DNA of 64,000 nucleotides from Eubacteriales bacterium. GTDB lineage: Bacteria; Bacillota; Clostridia; Lachnospirales; Lachnospiraceae. Under the pieces are notes generated by a model. It saw nothing but the letters and a program-made list of their open reading frames with translations. It was not told the DNA's origin and searched no databases. Shown piece by piece: positions 35,720 through 43,331 of the stretch (its first letter is position 1; each line of letters starts with the position of its first letter). Location: positions 37,932 to 101,931 of the forward strand of contig JAUNJF010000009.1 in assembly GCA_030533405.1 (NCBI GenBank). The letters run 5' to 3'. A program made the position numbers and the translations under genes.

Positions 35720-35954
35720 ATAATAAAAACCTCCAACCACTTCTTCAAATATTCTTTTTATAATCGCATTATACAATTCAGCTTAGACACACTCTGTCTA
35801 TCTGATATTTTTTCTGTATTATCTTGATAAACTTCTTATTATGCATAAAATCCCATCAAACATCTTAACATATATAGCGATAATCTTCAATCTCTATAAA
35901 TGTAAGTTTATCTCTAAAGCTTTGATAAATTATCTCTATATTGGGAGGTGGAAT

Positions 35955-36275
35955 ATGAATCCAGATAATAAACCAGAGTATCCTATTGGCGAACGCATTA
36001 AATATTTCCGCACGCAAAAAGGCTATTCCACAAACAAACTTGCAAACGAATCCGGCATAAGCCAAAGTTATCTTCGTGATATTGAACTACAGAATAAAAA
36101 TCCTACAGTTGAAATAATATATCTGATATGTAAAACACTTGGCATCACTCTAAAGCAATTCTTTGATGACGATACAAGCGATTCCATATCCAATGATCCA
36201 CTCATACAGAAGATATACCAGCTTAGCCCTGAACAGCGAGAATCACTTCTTGCATTCTTAAAAACTATGATGTAG
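35955..36275 (+). CDS. XRE-family transcriptional regulator
   Basis: 106 aa. HTH: IKYFRTQKGYSTNKLANESG ISQSYLRDIELQNK. The C-terminus LSPEQRESLLAFLKTMM parallels the MRPEQQDTLLHFLNTVD end of the 25912 protein, so the two are paralogues inside one element. GGGAGG precedes the ATG. It diverges from the lipoprotein pair and probably controls it. Confidence 0.85.
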   Translation: MNPDNKPEYPIGERIKYFRTQKGYSTNKLANESGISQSYLRDIELQNKNPTVEIIYLICKTLGITLKQFFDDDTSDSISNDPLIQKIYQLSPEQRESLLAFLKTMM

Positions 36276-36277
36276 AA

Positions 36278-36312
36278 AAACCTCTGATGGCACATACTGT
36301 CATCAGAGGTTT
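36278..36312. terminator. Perfect bidirectional terminator
   Basis: AAACCTCTGATG (36278-36289) pairs exactly with CATCAGAGGTTT (36301-36312), between the converging XRE gene and the 165-aa membrane protein. Confidence 0.85.
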
Positions 36313-36320
36313 TGTTGTCT

Positions 36321-36818
36321 CTACAGGTAAATATCTGGATACTCAAATTCTTCCATATAGATATCCAACATCTTATTTTTCACTTCATCATATACCCACG
36401 CAGGAAGCTTAACGCACTCATTCACAGAAAATATTTCTCGAAACAAATCTATACTTGTTATCTGAATCAATTCATCAAAAACTGTGACTAAATGCTCCTT
36501 TATCCTTCGCATATCCTTTGTCATCTTATCAGGAAGTTTTGTCAGTTCATCAAACATTACCGGTGCAAGCTCATATGCTCTCTCACTTGTAAATGCCGAC
36601 CAGTCAAGCTTTCCGTTCAATATAGCTCGCACATCATGTACCTGCTCATCCTGTTCAGATTCTGGCTCATCTTCTTCATCAGAAAATAAGTCCTCTTCCA
36701 TATCAAAAGGTTCAATATCCTTTGCATTCCCATTTTTACATAATACTGCTGTCATAATTGCTGCCATCGCTCCTGTAACTCCACATATCGCTATAATAGC
36801 TGTCTTTTTACTTGTCAT
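36321..36818 (-). CDS. Membrane-anchored acidic protein, 165 aa
   Basis: An N-terminal membrane helix (TAIIAICGVTGAMAAIMTAV), an acidic linker (DMEEDLFSDEEDEPESEQDE), then a helical soluble domain (MFDELTKLPDKMTKDMRRIK). GGAGG fixes the start at 36818. No family recognised. It sits alone after the nuclease-rich cluster's terminator. Confidence 0.65.
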   Translation of the reverse strand: MTSKKTAIIAICGVTGAMAAIMTAVLCKNGNAKDIEPFDMEEDLFSDEEDEPESEQDEQVHDVRAILNGKLDWSAFTSERAYELAPVMFDELTKLPDKMTKDMRRIKEHLVTVFDELIQITSIDLFREIFSVNECVKLPAWVYDEVKNKMLDIYMEEFEYPDIYL

Positions 36819-36912
36819 TTTCTTGTTCCTCCAAATTCTTAAAATCAATATTGTTATCTACCGTATAGCTCCACCCGTACCACCGTTCGTCCCCTTTCCT
36901 GACAAAATTTAA

Positions 36913-36937
36913 GGAGAGTCAAATTATATGACTCTCC
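36913..36937 (-). terminator. Terminator of the nuclease-rich cluster
   Basis: GGAGAGTCA (36913-36921) pairs exactly with TGACTCTCC (36929-36937). It ends the HNH gene transcript. Confidence 0.75.
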
Positions 36938-37016
36938 CTCACATCTTGGTTATAGCTATTCATGGATATAATATATCATTTAGAAATCTGGCTTTCCGAA
37001 TAGAAAACAACCATTA

Positions 37017-37574
37017 CTAAGCCTTGGATATCTTATACCACCTTTTTACATATGCGTCCTTTAATAGTTCCGTATCAGACTCAACAATTTGCAGAAACAA
37101 CTTTGTCAATCCATCCCAATCCTTATAATCCCCCGCTGGATATAATTTCCATTGTAATTGCTCCAAGGTCCAATTATTCTTTATAGAGTTATGTAGCATA
37201 GATGTAGTAGCCCAATTTGTCTCATCATCAGCACCACCTAAAGCAACTGGATAAATATGATCTAAGGTCGGCACAAATTCCCAATATGCATTATGACATT
37301 CTTCCATCTTCCAATGTGCGTGATATGGAAATTCTTCTGGCATATAGTATGACAACACCTTTAATATACCAGGATTCAATAACTTCTGACCACTGTATCT
37401 GTCAATAAATCCATCCCTAATGAACTGAGCCATCTTTTGTTTATCTGTATATTTTCGTTCCGTAGAAATCAGCTTATTAAACGGATAGTCTGTATTTATT
37501 ATTTCTTTTGCAATCTCTAAATTGCTACCAAGTATTGCTTTGGCGGCACTTTCTATTGCCTGTACCTTCTCCAT
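37017..37574 (-). CDS. HNH-family nuclease-like protein
   Basis: 185 aa. PTLDHIYPVALGGADDETNW supplies the His (106) and Asn (120) of an HNH fold, and SMLHNSIKNN gives the final Asn/Lys region, as in GmrSD-like or phage HNH enzymes. An upstream HAHWKMEECHNAY may give extra ligands. AGGTG precedes the ATG. It is the last gene of a run of nuclease-like genes and follows a PD-(D/E)XK-like gene by 8 bases. Likely DNA target, sequence unknown. Confidence 0.7.
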   Translation of the reverse strand: MEKVQAIESAAKAILGSNLEIAKEIINTDYPFNKLISTERKYTDKQKMAQFIRDGFIDRYSGQKLLNPGILKVLSYYMPEEFPYHAHWKMEECHNAYWEFVPTLDHIYPVALGGADDETNWATTSMLHNSIKNNWTLEQLQWKLYPAGDYKDWDGLTKLFLQIVESDTELLKDAYVKRWYKISKA

Positions 37575-37582
37575 AAATTCAC

Positions 37583-38035
37583 CTACGCATTCTTCATAAT
37601 CTGCCGTATTTGGGCTTTACTTACGCTCTCATATATCTCATTAGGCAATTCTATTTTTATTACTTCTATGTCGAACTGCCTTATACTTTCGGCAATAAAC
37701 GACTTCCCGATCAGATATCTCTTCACCTTATCATCAGCAACAAAAATCACTTTTCGATATCTAACTCCTTTACACTTATCAAGCAGAAGCATTTTCAATA
37801 TATCCTGTGAAACCTTGTGCTGTTGTCCCACTTTCAGATTTCCTATGTGTGCATAAATCTCACATACAATTTTTTCTGTTTCCGAGTATAAATCAGGCTC
37901 AATATGTACCCCTTCACCAATTATCACTTTGGGGTTGCGTTCAAACCTGCAACCCAATATATTTTCAGCTTCTGTCGCAATATAGCACTCTGCATTTTGT
38001 TGTTCTCTTGACTCAGACTTACTTTTATCTATCAT
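37583..38035 (-). CDS. PD-(D/E)XK-like protein with unusual E-x-Y site
   Basis: 150 aa. VHIEPDLYSETEKIVCEIYA gives Asp48 and Glu59-x-Tyr61, where restriction-fold enzymes normally have E-x-K. GQQHKVSQDILKMLLL and KVIFVADDKVKRYLI follow as in that fold. It may be a nuclease with a changed catalytic residue or an inactive partner. AGAGGA precedes the ATG. The small membrane gene stops 4 bases before it. Confidence 0.5.
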   Translation of the reverse strand: MIDKSKSESREQQNAECYIATEAENILGCRFERNPKVIIGEGVHIEPDLYSETEKIVCEIYAHIGNLKVGQQHKVSQDILKMLLLDKCKGVRYRKVIFVADDKVKRYLIGKSFIAESIRQFDIEVIKIELPNEIYESVSKAQIRQIMKNA

Positions 38036-38038
38036 TCT

Positions 38039-38197
38039 TTATCCTCTTATAATCCAATACATGATAATAGCTACAATAACAACTACTATCACAGATATCG
38101 TAGTCGAGGCATTGGTTTGATGATTGTTTTCCATCTCTTCCATGATAATCAAATCCTCTTCATCGTGGACTCCATTTTTATTAAAATCCATTCCCAT
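38039..38197 (-). CDS. Small tail-anchored membrane protein, 52 aa
   Basis: An acidic N-terminus (NKNGVHDEEDLIIMEEMENN) is followed by a hydrophobic helix ISVIVVVIVAIIMYWIIRG, a tail-anchor layout. GAGGTG precedes the start. It lies between two nuclease-like genes, like small membrane subunits in some defence cassettes. Confidence 0.55.
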   Translation of the reverse strand: MGMDFNKNGVHDEEDLIIMEEMENNHQTNASTTISVIVVVIVAIIMYWIIRG

Positions 38198-38212
38198 AAA
38201 TCCACACCTCAC

Positions 38213-38674
38213 TTATTCTATTGGATAATAGTACCACCTATCATATTTTGGAATTTCTTTTAATTTAATATCCTTAATCGTATCATAATAGAAACCTTCA
38301 AAAGAACATCCATCAGTAACAAAAAAATATCGGGTATTCAATTCTCTCAGGTAATTTTGTGCCTGCGTGAATGCTGCCTCTGGATTGAATACTGCTGGAG
38401 CTTTACACTCTACTACCGCCATCAATAATCCTTCCTCATCATAGACACCAATATCAATTCTCTTTTTGCTGCCTTTTACACCGAGTGTTCCCAGTGAGCG
38501 TTCCACAATGATCCTGTCTTTTGGAATCCCTAATCGGTTCATCAGAAATTTTAAGGTTTTCTGCCTCACAATTTCTTCAGGTGTCAAATGCACATATCTT
38601 TCTCGGACAAAATCATATATTGTATCGTCAGCTATTTTAAGCTTATATCTATCAAATATTTTTGAAACTTCCAT
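38213..38674 (-). CDS. HsdR N-terminal-domain-like nuclease (type I restriction R, domain only)
   Basis: 153 aa. The PD-(D/E)XK set is clear: Glu59 (RIIVERS), Asp74 (KRIDIGVYD), Glu89-C-Lys91 (AVVECKAP), Gln105 (FTQAQNYL), as in HSDR_N_2 domains. The helicase part of HsdR is absent, and no HsdM or HsdS gene is near, so it acts alone or with neighbours. The ATG at 38674 is chosen on GGTGGG spacing. Predicted DNA endonuclease, or a domain that senses DNA ends. Confidence 0.75.
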   Translation of the reverse strand: MEVSKIFDRYKLKIADDTIYDFVRERYVHLTPEEIVRQKTLKFLMNRLGIPKDRIIVERSLGTLGVKGSKKRIDIGVYDEEGLLMAVVECKAPAVFNPEAAFTQAQNYLRELNTRYFFVTDGCSFEGFYYDTIKDIKLKEIPKYDRWYYYPIE

Positions 38675-38705
38675 TTTGCAATTCCCACCCTTTAACAAAT
38701 CAAAT

Positions 38706-39296
38706 CTACAGATTTGATAAATATTCTATAGTACCAAAAATCTTATCCTTGTAGTTATCCGCTGTTATCTCTACTAATTTTATCTCTGAGCAGACTGCAT
38801 TTTGAAATCCCCAGAACGAAGATGAAACTTTATCCTCATAGCCAACTTTCGCTATAATTTTACTTAGTCCGGTCTCAGTTTCTATTTCTTCATACATATC
38901 AACTGCATGTATCGCATTGTAAAATAGCGTATGATTTGATGGTGAGCACCCTTTAGACCAATCTGAAATATCTCCAAAATTCATTTTTGCAATATATACC
39001 ATTGGTTCATCACAAGTATCAGAATCAACATTTATTTCTACAGCATATACCGGGGCATTGATCCAGCCATTTTCCATAATTGCTCCGTCTTCTTTCCTCT
39101 GATATAAGAGTATAAAGCTCCAATATATCCACCCTTCCCAAGACAAATCACTGCTATATCTCATAAAACGCTCTGCCGGCATATGATATGCCTCACCATC
39201 AATTTCTGAAGTACACTTTATCATAAGCTTTTCTATGCTCTTAAGTGTCTCAAATACAACTGCAAAAGCATTATGTATATTTTTACCCAAACTCAT
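38706..39296 (-). CDS. Hypothetical protein, 196 aa, partner of the PD-(D/E)XK gene
   Basis: No family recognised. Aromatic-rich middle (LSWEGWIYWSFILLYQRKED), then VYAVEINVDSDTC and PMVYIAKMNFGDIS. The start is at 39296 after GGGGGAT, so its 5' end overlaps the nuclease gene by 14 bases. A strict gene pair with the nuclease. May be its inhibitor, sensor or adaptor. Confidence 0.6.
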   Translation of the reverse strand: MSLGKNIHNAFAVVFETLKSIEKLMIKCTSEIDGEAYHMPAERFMRYSSDLSWEGWIYWSFILLYQRKEDGAIMENGWINAPVYAVEINVDSDTCDEPMVYIAKMNFGDISDWSKGCSPSNHTLFYNAIHAVDMYEEIETETGLSKIIAKVGYEDKVSSSFWGFQNAVCSEIKLVEITADNYKDKIFGTIEYLSNL

Positions 39297-39909
39297 AATA
39301 TAATCCCCCATCTACCAACAAATCTGTTGTATGAAAACCTGAGAATGAAGAAAATCCTTTTTCTTTTAGGTAGTCCTTAATATCATTTATCACTCTATTC
39401 TCAAAAACTGTATTTGTACTTATATTGTCTAGCGAAATTAGAATTTCCTGCCATGTGATATATGCAAAATGAACCCTATCAAAACATTCTTTTCTACAGT
39501 TCTGCATATATATTCTTCTTGCATCCTCTTCACTTGCGATAAGCAGCAGAATTTTTTCTTTTGCTTTTGACCATTCATTCAGCATCATTGCTTCTCTTTC
39601 CAACTGATTTTCACCGGACAAATCACTTTTATACTTTACTTCTATTCCGATTGAAACATCTTCTATCTCCATGTAACAATCAATCTCACCAAATCCCAAA
39701 CCAGACCGTTTCCAAAACTCAAAACAAAAATCGTCACTAATAATATTTTCAATAATTTTTTTCACTTGCAAATCATTTCCTCGTACCGACGAAGACAATA
39801 CTGTTTTTAATCCTCTCGAAAAAGGCAGATAACGCATATTTCCAAAGAAATTTCCTGTAAGCTCATCTTCTAATCCGCACACCATTTTATGCTTTATTTC
39901 AGCAATCAT
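39283..39909 (-). CDS. PD-(D/E)XK nuclease-like protein
   Basis: 208 aa. GLGFGEIDCYMEIEDVSIGI then EVKYKSDLSGENQLEREA: Asp77, Glu90-V-Lys92 and Gln102, the standard catalytic layout of restriction-like nucleases, with Glu64 on the preceding helix. The C-terminal half is helical with a WQEILISL element. Its start overlaps the HTH gene by 4 bases and its end overlaps the 196-aa gene, giving a tight three-gene cassette (HTH, nuclease, partner). A defence role is inferred. Confidence 0.72.
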   Translation of the reverse strand: MIAEIKHKMVCGLEDELTGNFFGNMRYLPFSRGLKTVLSSSVRGNDLQVKKIIENIISDDFCFEFWKRSGLGFGEIDCYMEIEDVSIGIEVKYKSDLSGENQLEREAMMLNEWSKAKEKILLLIASEEDARRIYMQNCRKECFDRVHFAYITWQEILISLDNISTNTVFENRVINDIKDYLKEKGFSSFSGFHTTDLLVDGGLYYEFG

Positions 39910-40106
39910 TTATTTCTCCAATCCTTATACTTTCCACTCGTTATCCTATGGTCTTTTGGTCTTTCAGCATCTTCAGGTATCGCCCAAAATTTTCCAAACT
40001 TCTCTACACCCTCAATGCGTCCGTCATTACACATTATCTGAACAGTTCTTCTGTTTATATTCCACTTTTCAGCAGTTTCAGTTACAGTCATATATCCAGC
40101 AAGCAT
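39906..40106 (-). CDS. Helix-turn-helix DNA-binding protein, 66 aa
   Basis: MTVTETAEKWNINRRTVQIM then the wing KFGKFWAIPEDAERPKD, the small MerR-fold HTH often leading accessory or nuclease cassettes of Firmicutes. GAGG precedes the ATG. First gene of the nuclease-rich cluster, probably its regulator. Confidence 0.78.
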   Translation of the reverse strand: MLAGYMTVTETAEKWNINRRTVQIMCNDGRIEGVEKFGKFWAIPEDAERPKDHRITSGKYKDWRNK

Positions 40107-40313
40107 TTTTTACCTCAATATCTTTCTATAATTCACTACAACAATCTTATTCCTGTATGCGAAAATTGTCAATAATTATAGGAAGTTAGTCACATATATA
40201 TAGCACCTTGCTACAAATCTGCTACACGAAGATAAAAAAATAAAATCAGTGCTACAAATCTGCTCACTTTGCTACAAATTTGTAGCAGACACCTATAGAT
40301 GCCTGCTACATAC
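40107..40313. promoter_or_regulatory. Intergenic region with partition-site (parC-like) repeats
   Basis: TGCTACAAATCTGCT occurs at 40209-40223 and 40250-40264, and TGCTACAAATTTGTAGCA (40270-40287) is a perfect 18-bp palindrome. Partial copies (CTGCTACA) lie at 40219 and 40302. The repeats directly follow the parR-like gene, a centromere-like layout. It also holds the promoter of the HTH-nuclease cluster. Confidence 0.65.
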
Positions 40314-40670
40314 CTATCCCAAGAAATCCAATGCTCCACTTGGTAAATCTGTTGACTGTTCTGGTAATTGACTATCTCTTTCACCATGACTTTCTACGAT
40401 ATTTTCTGTAGATACACCACCATTTACACCAGCCAATAATGCTCCAACTATCTTCATGCTGGATTTTTGCATTTCATCCTGAATAATTTCTACAATTTGC
40501 TCCTTTAAATCCGAGTCGGTAGCATTCTCATAAGATGACTTAATCCTAGCTTTCGCAACTGACGCAAGAGAGCCACCATTCAAGGCTTCATTCTCCAACT
40601 TCTCATACAGCTCCATATCCTCATCACTGCTATTATGAAATCGGATACTGATTACTTTCTTATCTGCCAT
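40314..40670 (-). CDS. ParR-like centromere-binding protein
   Basis: 118 aa. The N-terminal VISIRFHNSSDEDMELYEKL with ASVAKARIKSSYENA is a ribbon-helix-helix pattern. The C-terminus is disordered and Ser/Gln-rich. The start overlaps the ParM-like stop (TAATG). ParR binds parC repeats and couples them to the actin-like filament. The adjacent iterons (40209-40309) support this. Confidence 0.7.
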   Translation of the reverse strand: MADKKVISIRFHNSSDEDMELYEKLENEALNGGSLASVAKARIKSSYENATDSDLKEQIVEIIQDEMQKSSMKIVGALLAGVNGGVSTENIVESHGERDSQLPEQSTDLPSGALDFLG

Positions 40671-41596
40671 TATGCCGCCCCCTGTCTCTTCAACATCTGC
40701 ATAGCCAGAAATTCATATCCCTTTGCATTTGCAAGGATATCTGTATCGTATGCAAAATTAGATTTATGCTCGGAAAAATTCTTTGCTGCAACAGCTCCTC
40801 CACCTACAAAAATTACATTGGTGTAGTTCAAATCATATTCTCTCTCTTCCAGTTCCAGTAATAAGGCTGAAATTTGCCCCATAATGCCATTTTGAATGTG
40901 AAGGCTATATGATCTAGGCAAGCTGTTGTTCTGCTTTAATATGACCTTTAAAATCTCGTTTTCAGGTATATTCTTTCCATACTGTACTTGCAGACTGCCT
41001 TGTATCTGTCTAATCCACTTCACCATTGCTTTTTCAATCGTGATAGATTTGCTCTCAACAGGGATACCATTTACCAGATAGACAATATCTGTGGTCTTGC
41101 TCCCAATATCCACAATCATATAATCGCCCTTCATATTTCCTGTTCTGGAAGCGATTGCAGAATAACACTGTGGAAATACAAAAATCCGACTGATAGTAAT
41201 ATCATATCGGATTCCCTCATACTCATATTTCATTACCGGCTTTGCCTCATAGTATTTAATGAGTTCTTTCTTCTCCCTACCATAATCAGAGAACGGCAAG
41301 CCTACCGCAAGAATAATCTCTGCTTTTCTAACTCCTACCGCAGACAGTTCCTTTGCGATTGCAACCATTGTCAAAAGCCTTGCATTTTCATCTGACACTT
41401 TATCCTCTGTTATGGCAGCTCTGCCCTCTGCAACCTTATAATATTTTCTCTCAAATTTCAGCGAGTGTTCATTCACAGATGGCTCAACCTTTCCAAGCGG
41501 AAACACACCATTATCAAACATCAGATTCGCAGTCTTTCCAAACTGATACCCATTATCGAAACCGATAATATACTTATTGTCTCCCAAATCAATCAT
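40670..41596 (-). CDS. ParM-like actin-family ATPase
   Basis: 308 aa. Actin-fold signatures: YIIGFDNGYQFGKT near the start, AEIILAVGLPFSDYG, phosphate loop MIVDIGSKTTDIVYLV and adenosine-side FVGGGAVAAKNF. This is the ParM/Alp type that polymerises to push plasmid copies apart. Its presence suggests the element, or an ancestor, spends time as a replicating circle. AGAAGGA precedes the ATG. Confidence 0.82.
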   Translation of the reverse strand: MIDLGDNKYIIGFDNGYQFGKTANLMFDNGVFPLGKVEPSVNEHSLKFERKYYKVAEGRAAITEDKVSDENARLLTMVAIAKELSAVGVRKAEIILAVGLPFSDYGREKKELIKYYEAKPVMKYEYEGIRYDITISRIFVFPQCYSAIASRTGNMKGDYMIVDIGSKTTDIVYLVNGIPVESKSITIEKAMVKWIRQIQGSLQVQYGKNIPENEILKVILKQNNSLPRSYSLHIQNGIMGQISALLLELEEREYDLNYTNVIFVGGGAVAAKNFSEHKSNFAYDTDILANAKGYEFLAMQMLKRQGAA

Positions 41597-41623
41597 TGCT
41601 CATTCCTTCTTTCTCATAAAAAT

Positions 41624-41899
41624 TTACAACCATATAAAATCATCATCCTGCAACCATAGCTTTCCATCTTCATCAAGCGGTAGCTCCGTTCTGCTAATCA
41701 GCGTACCAAAGAAATTTACCAATATTCCTTTTGCCACCCTTATTGGATCAGCACCGCTGTCATCATCACCAGCCACTTCATAGTGATACAGCCCCAGTGG
41801 AACGGAAGACCTCTCAATTCGCATATCATTAAACTGACATTCGATTCCACAAACATTGACCTCTTGAAAATGTACCTTGTTATAATCATATCTTGCCAT
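41624..41899 (-). CDS. LPD28-like small domain protein
   Basis: 91 aa. FNDMRIERSSVPLGLYHYEV, then AGDDDSGADPIRVAKGILVN FFGTLI, a pattern like the large polyvalent protein-associated domain 28 found on Firmicutes elements. Function unknown. GGAGGAAGGAG precedes the ATG; 27 bases upstream of parM, likely co-transcribed. Confidence 0.6.
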   Translation of the reverse strand: MARYDYNKVHFQEVNVCGIECQFNDMRIERSSVPLGLYHYEVAGDDDSGADPIRVAKGILVNFFGTLISRTELPLDEDGKLWLQDDDFIWL

Positions 41900-41989
41900 G
41901 CTCCTTCCTCCTTAAATTTAGGCATAAAAAATCCACAGAACAGATTTCTCTATCCTGTGGAAGTCTTGCTACTACTATTACTATTTTAC

Positions 41990-42388
41990 CTATTCCTCGT
42001 TATTCTTCTCCTGCGTCTGTAAAAATGCTGTATTCATACTCTCATAAATATTATGAACTCTCTGGATTGTCTGAACTGTAGTCCTTACACCCTTACCGTA
42101 TCGACTGCTTTCTTCCCAGTCAGTAATTGTACTGGCTAGTAATTCCAGCGAATCCTTCTTCTCGAATGTAAAAGGAATTTCATCTAACAGAGCTACCAAA
42201 TATCTAATATCATGTGATTTATCATACGGAACTCCATTCTCAAGAAGAATTGCCTTCATCAGAAATTCAACTGCCTGCTGTGTTTCAAAACAAGCAACAT
42301 CTAAAAAGGCTTCATCTTCCGATACAGAAAGAAGTGCATTTTTAGCTTGACGCAGCATAGCTACCGATCTACTATACATTGTACTCAT
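41990..42388 (-). CDS. HEPN-domain protein of a HEPN/MNT pair
   Basis: 132 aa. LDVACFETQQAVEFLMKAIL then LLENGVPYDKSHDIRYLVAL is the HEPN four-helix core, and SSRYGKGVRTT is the usual RY element. The strict R-x4-6-H RNase motif is not obvious. It overlaps the nucleotidyltransferase gene by 17 bases. In characterised pairs, HEPN is the toxin and MNT the antitoxin, which AMPylates or otherwise modifies it. It may stabilise the element. Confidence 0.8.
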   Translation of the reverse strand: MSTMYSRSVAMLRQAKNALLSVSEDEAFLDVACFETQQAVEFLMKAILLENGVPYDKSHDIRYLVALLDEIPFTFEKKDSLELLASTITDWEESSRYGKGVRTTVQTIQRVHNIYESMNTAFLQTQEKNNEE

Positions 42389-42785
42389 ATACTACAATTC
42401 CCTCCTTTACTGCATCCTCTACAACAGTTCCGTCTAAATACCCAAGATTAACCACATCCGCTCTGCCTTTTGTTATAAGAGAAATCATCTTTCTCATATT
42501 TCCCGTAAATGGCTTTAATACACCATCATTATCATAGCAATCCTCAGACCAATCAAGGCAGATATCTAAATCACTTGTAATATCACAATCATATCTTGTG
42601 GAACTTCCAAAAATGATTATCTTTCTGACTGCCTGGTCCTTACGAGCTTCCTCTACAATCTCTCTTACCAGTCTTTGCTTAATCGGATGAATCTTATTTA
42701 CATGCTCAAAAGAAGCAGCATCTACAACCGTATTAAATTTCCAATTTTTTGACTTTCTTGCTGTCAAATATTCTTCTGTTGTCAT
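42372..42785 (-). CDS. MNT-type nucleotidyltransferase of a HEPN/MNT pair
   Basis: 137 aa. KIIIFGSSTRYDCDITSDLD has the GS...DxD metal motif of minimal nucleotidyltransferases, followed by ICLDWS. The N-terminus is about 45 residues longer than the shortest family members. AAGGAG precedes the ATG. First gene of the pair. Confidence 0.85.
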   Translation of the reverse strand: MTTEEYLTARKSKNWKFNTVVDAASFEHVNKIHPIKQRLVREIVEEARKDQAVRKIIIFGSSTRYDCDITSDLDICLDWSEDCYDNDGVLKPFTGNMRKMISLITKGRADVVNLGYLDGTVVEDAVKEGIVVYEYNV

Positions 42786-43029
42786 AGCATCAGCTCCTTT
42801 CCATATACATTTATTATATCGTCATTTTTTTATTCTAACAACAGAAATAATTGCTACTTCGCATATTTCTATCAGCAGCCTCAGTCACCTCTCACGACGA
42901 ATGAAAGTCACCTAAACTGCTATTTTTTTGTAGTTTTATCCTGTCCATCAAATTTTGCCAAATCCCGAAAACCCGCATAAAATAAGGCTTTTCTGGACTA
43001 AACAAAACTGAAAAATTGATGATATCATA
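42786..43029. other. Gene-free right end of the element
   Basis: No coding region is seen. It holds the right copy of the 24-bp subterminal repeat (42891-42914) and AT-rich sequence leading to the attR core. Confidence 0.6.
42891..42914. repeat. Subterminal 24-bp direct repeat, right copy
   Basis: 23 of 24 bases match 8682-8705. It lies 123 bp inside the attR core. Confidence 0.55.
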
Positions 43030-43314
43030 CTAGGATACAAAATACTCCACAGCATTTTCAGGAAAAAACTCTTTAAATTCACTATATAACTGCGCTGCCA
43101 AGGTTTTATTATGCGCGATTACAATCGTCGGCTTATTCAGTTTTGCAATAACATTCGCCATGGTAAAAGTCTTACCAGAACCTGTAACACCAAGTAAGGT
43201 CTGGAATTGGTTACCTTCTTGAAATCCTCTCACCAGCGCATCAATCGCCTGTGGCTGGTCACCTGTCGGCTGAAATTCCGAATGTAAAATAAATGGTTTT
43301 TGTTCCGCTTGCAC
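43030..43314 (-). pseudogene. uvrB: Displaced 5' end of uvrB (uvrB')
   Basis: 94 codons of UvrB starting from GTG after [27 protein letters not shown], Walker [15 protein letters not shown] and [17 protein letters not shown]. The frame ends at a TAG just past the shared core. About 79 of 94 residues match the 5' part of the intact gene, so it is a diverged homologue, not a recent copy. The distance from start codon to core is 278 bases in both copies. This is most simply the original uvrB 5' end cut off by element integration. It cannot work as UvrB. Confidence 0.9.
43037..43050. repeat. attR core (right copy of the 14-bp core)
   Basis: Identical to 8305-8318. Left of it is element DNA, right of it the stranded uvrB 5' end. 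Confidence 0.8.
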
Positions 43315-43331
43315 AATTTCACCTCTCTTTA

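Larger units (their letters stand above)
8305..43050. mobile_element. Integrative (probably mobilizable) element inserted in the uvrB reading frame, about 34.7 kb
   Basis: The ends are defined by a 14-bp identical core, ACAAAATACTCCAC, at 8305-8318 and 43037-43050. On both sides it continues into uvrB-like sequence toward the start codon. Two tyrosine recombinases and an excisionase-like gene sit beside the left end, as expected for an integrase module next to attL. The cargo includes a relaxase with accessory protein, a recombination set, a partition system, regulators and candidate defence genes. No VirB4, coupling protein or other type IV secretion gene is visible, so transfer would need a helper. 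The strategy of integrating at a gene's 5' end and supplying a replacement N-terminus is known for SXT/R391 elements at prfC. I infer the same here for uvrB. Confidence 0.85.

Noticed and set aside
36840-36905. Short peptide frame RKGDERWYGWSYTVDNNIDF upstream of the 165-aa gene
   Set aside because: Looks protein-like but has no start codon or ribosome site in frame.
40209-40309. Short repeats as a CRISPR array
   Set aside because: Spacing is irregular (41 and 20 bases), units are partly palindromic, no cas genes. They fit a parC site.
43030-43314. A second functional uvrB gene
   Set aside because: It stops after 94 codons just past the core, with no helicase or C-terminal motifs.
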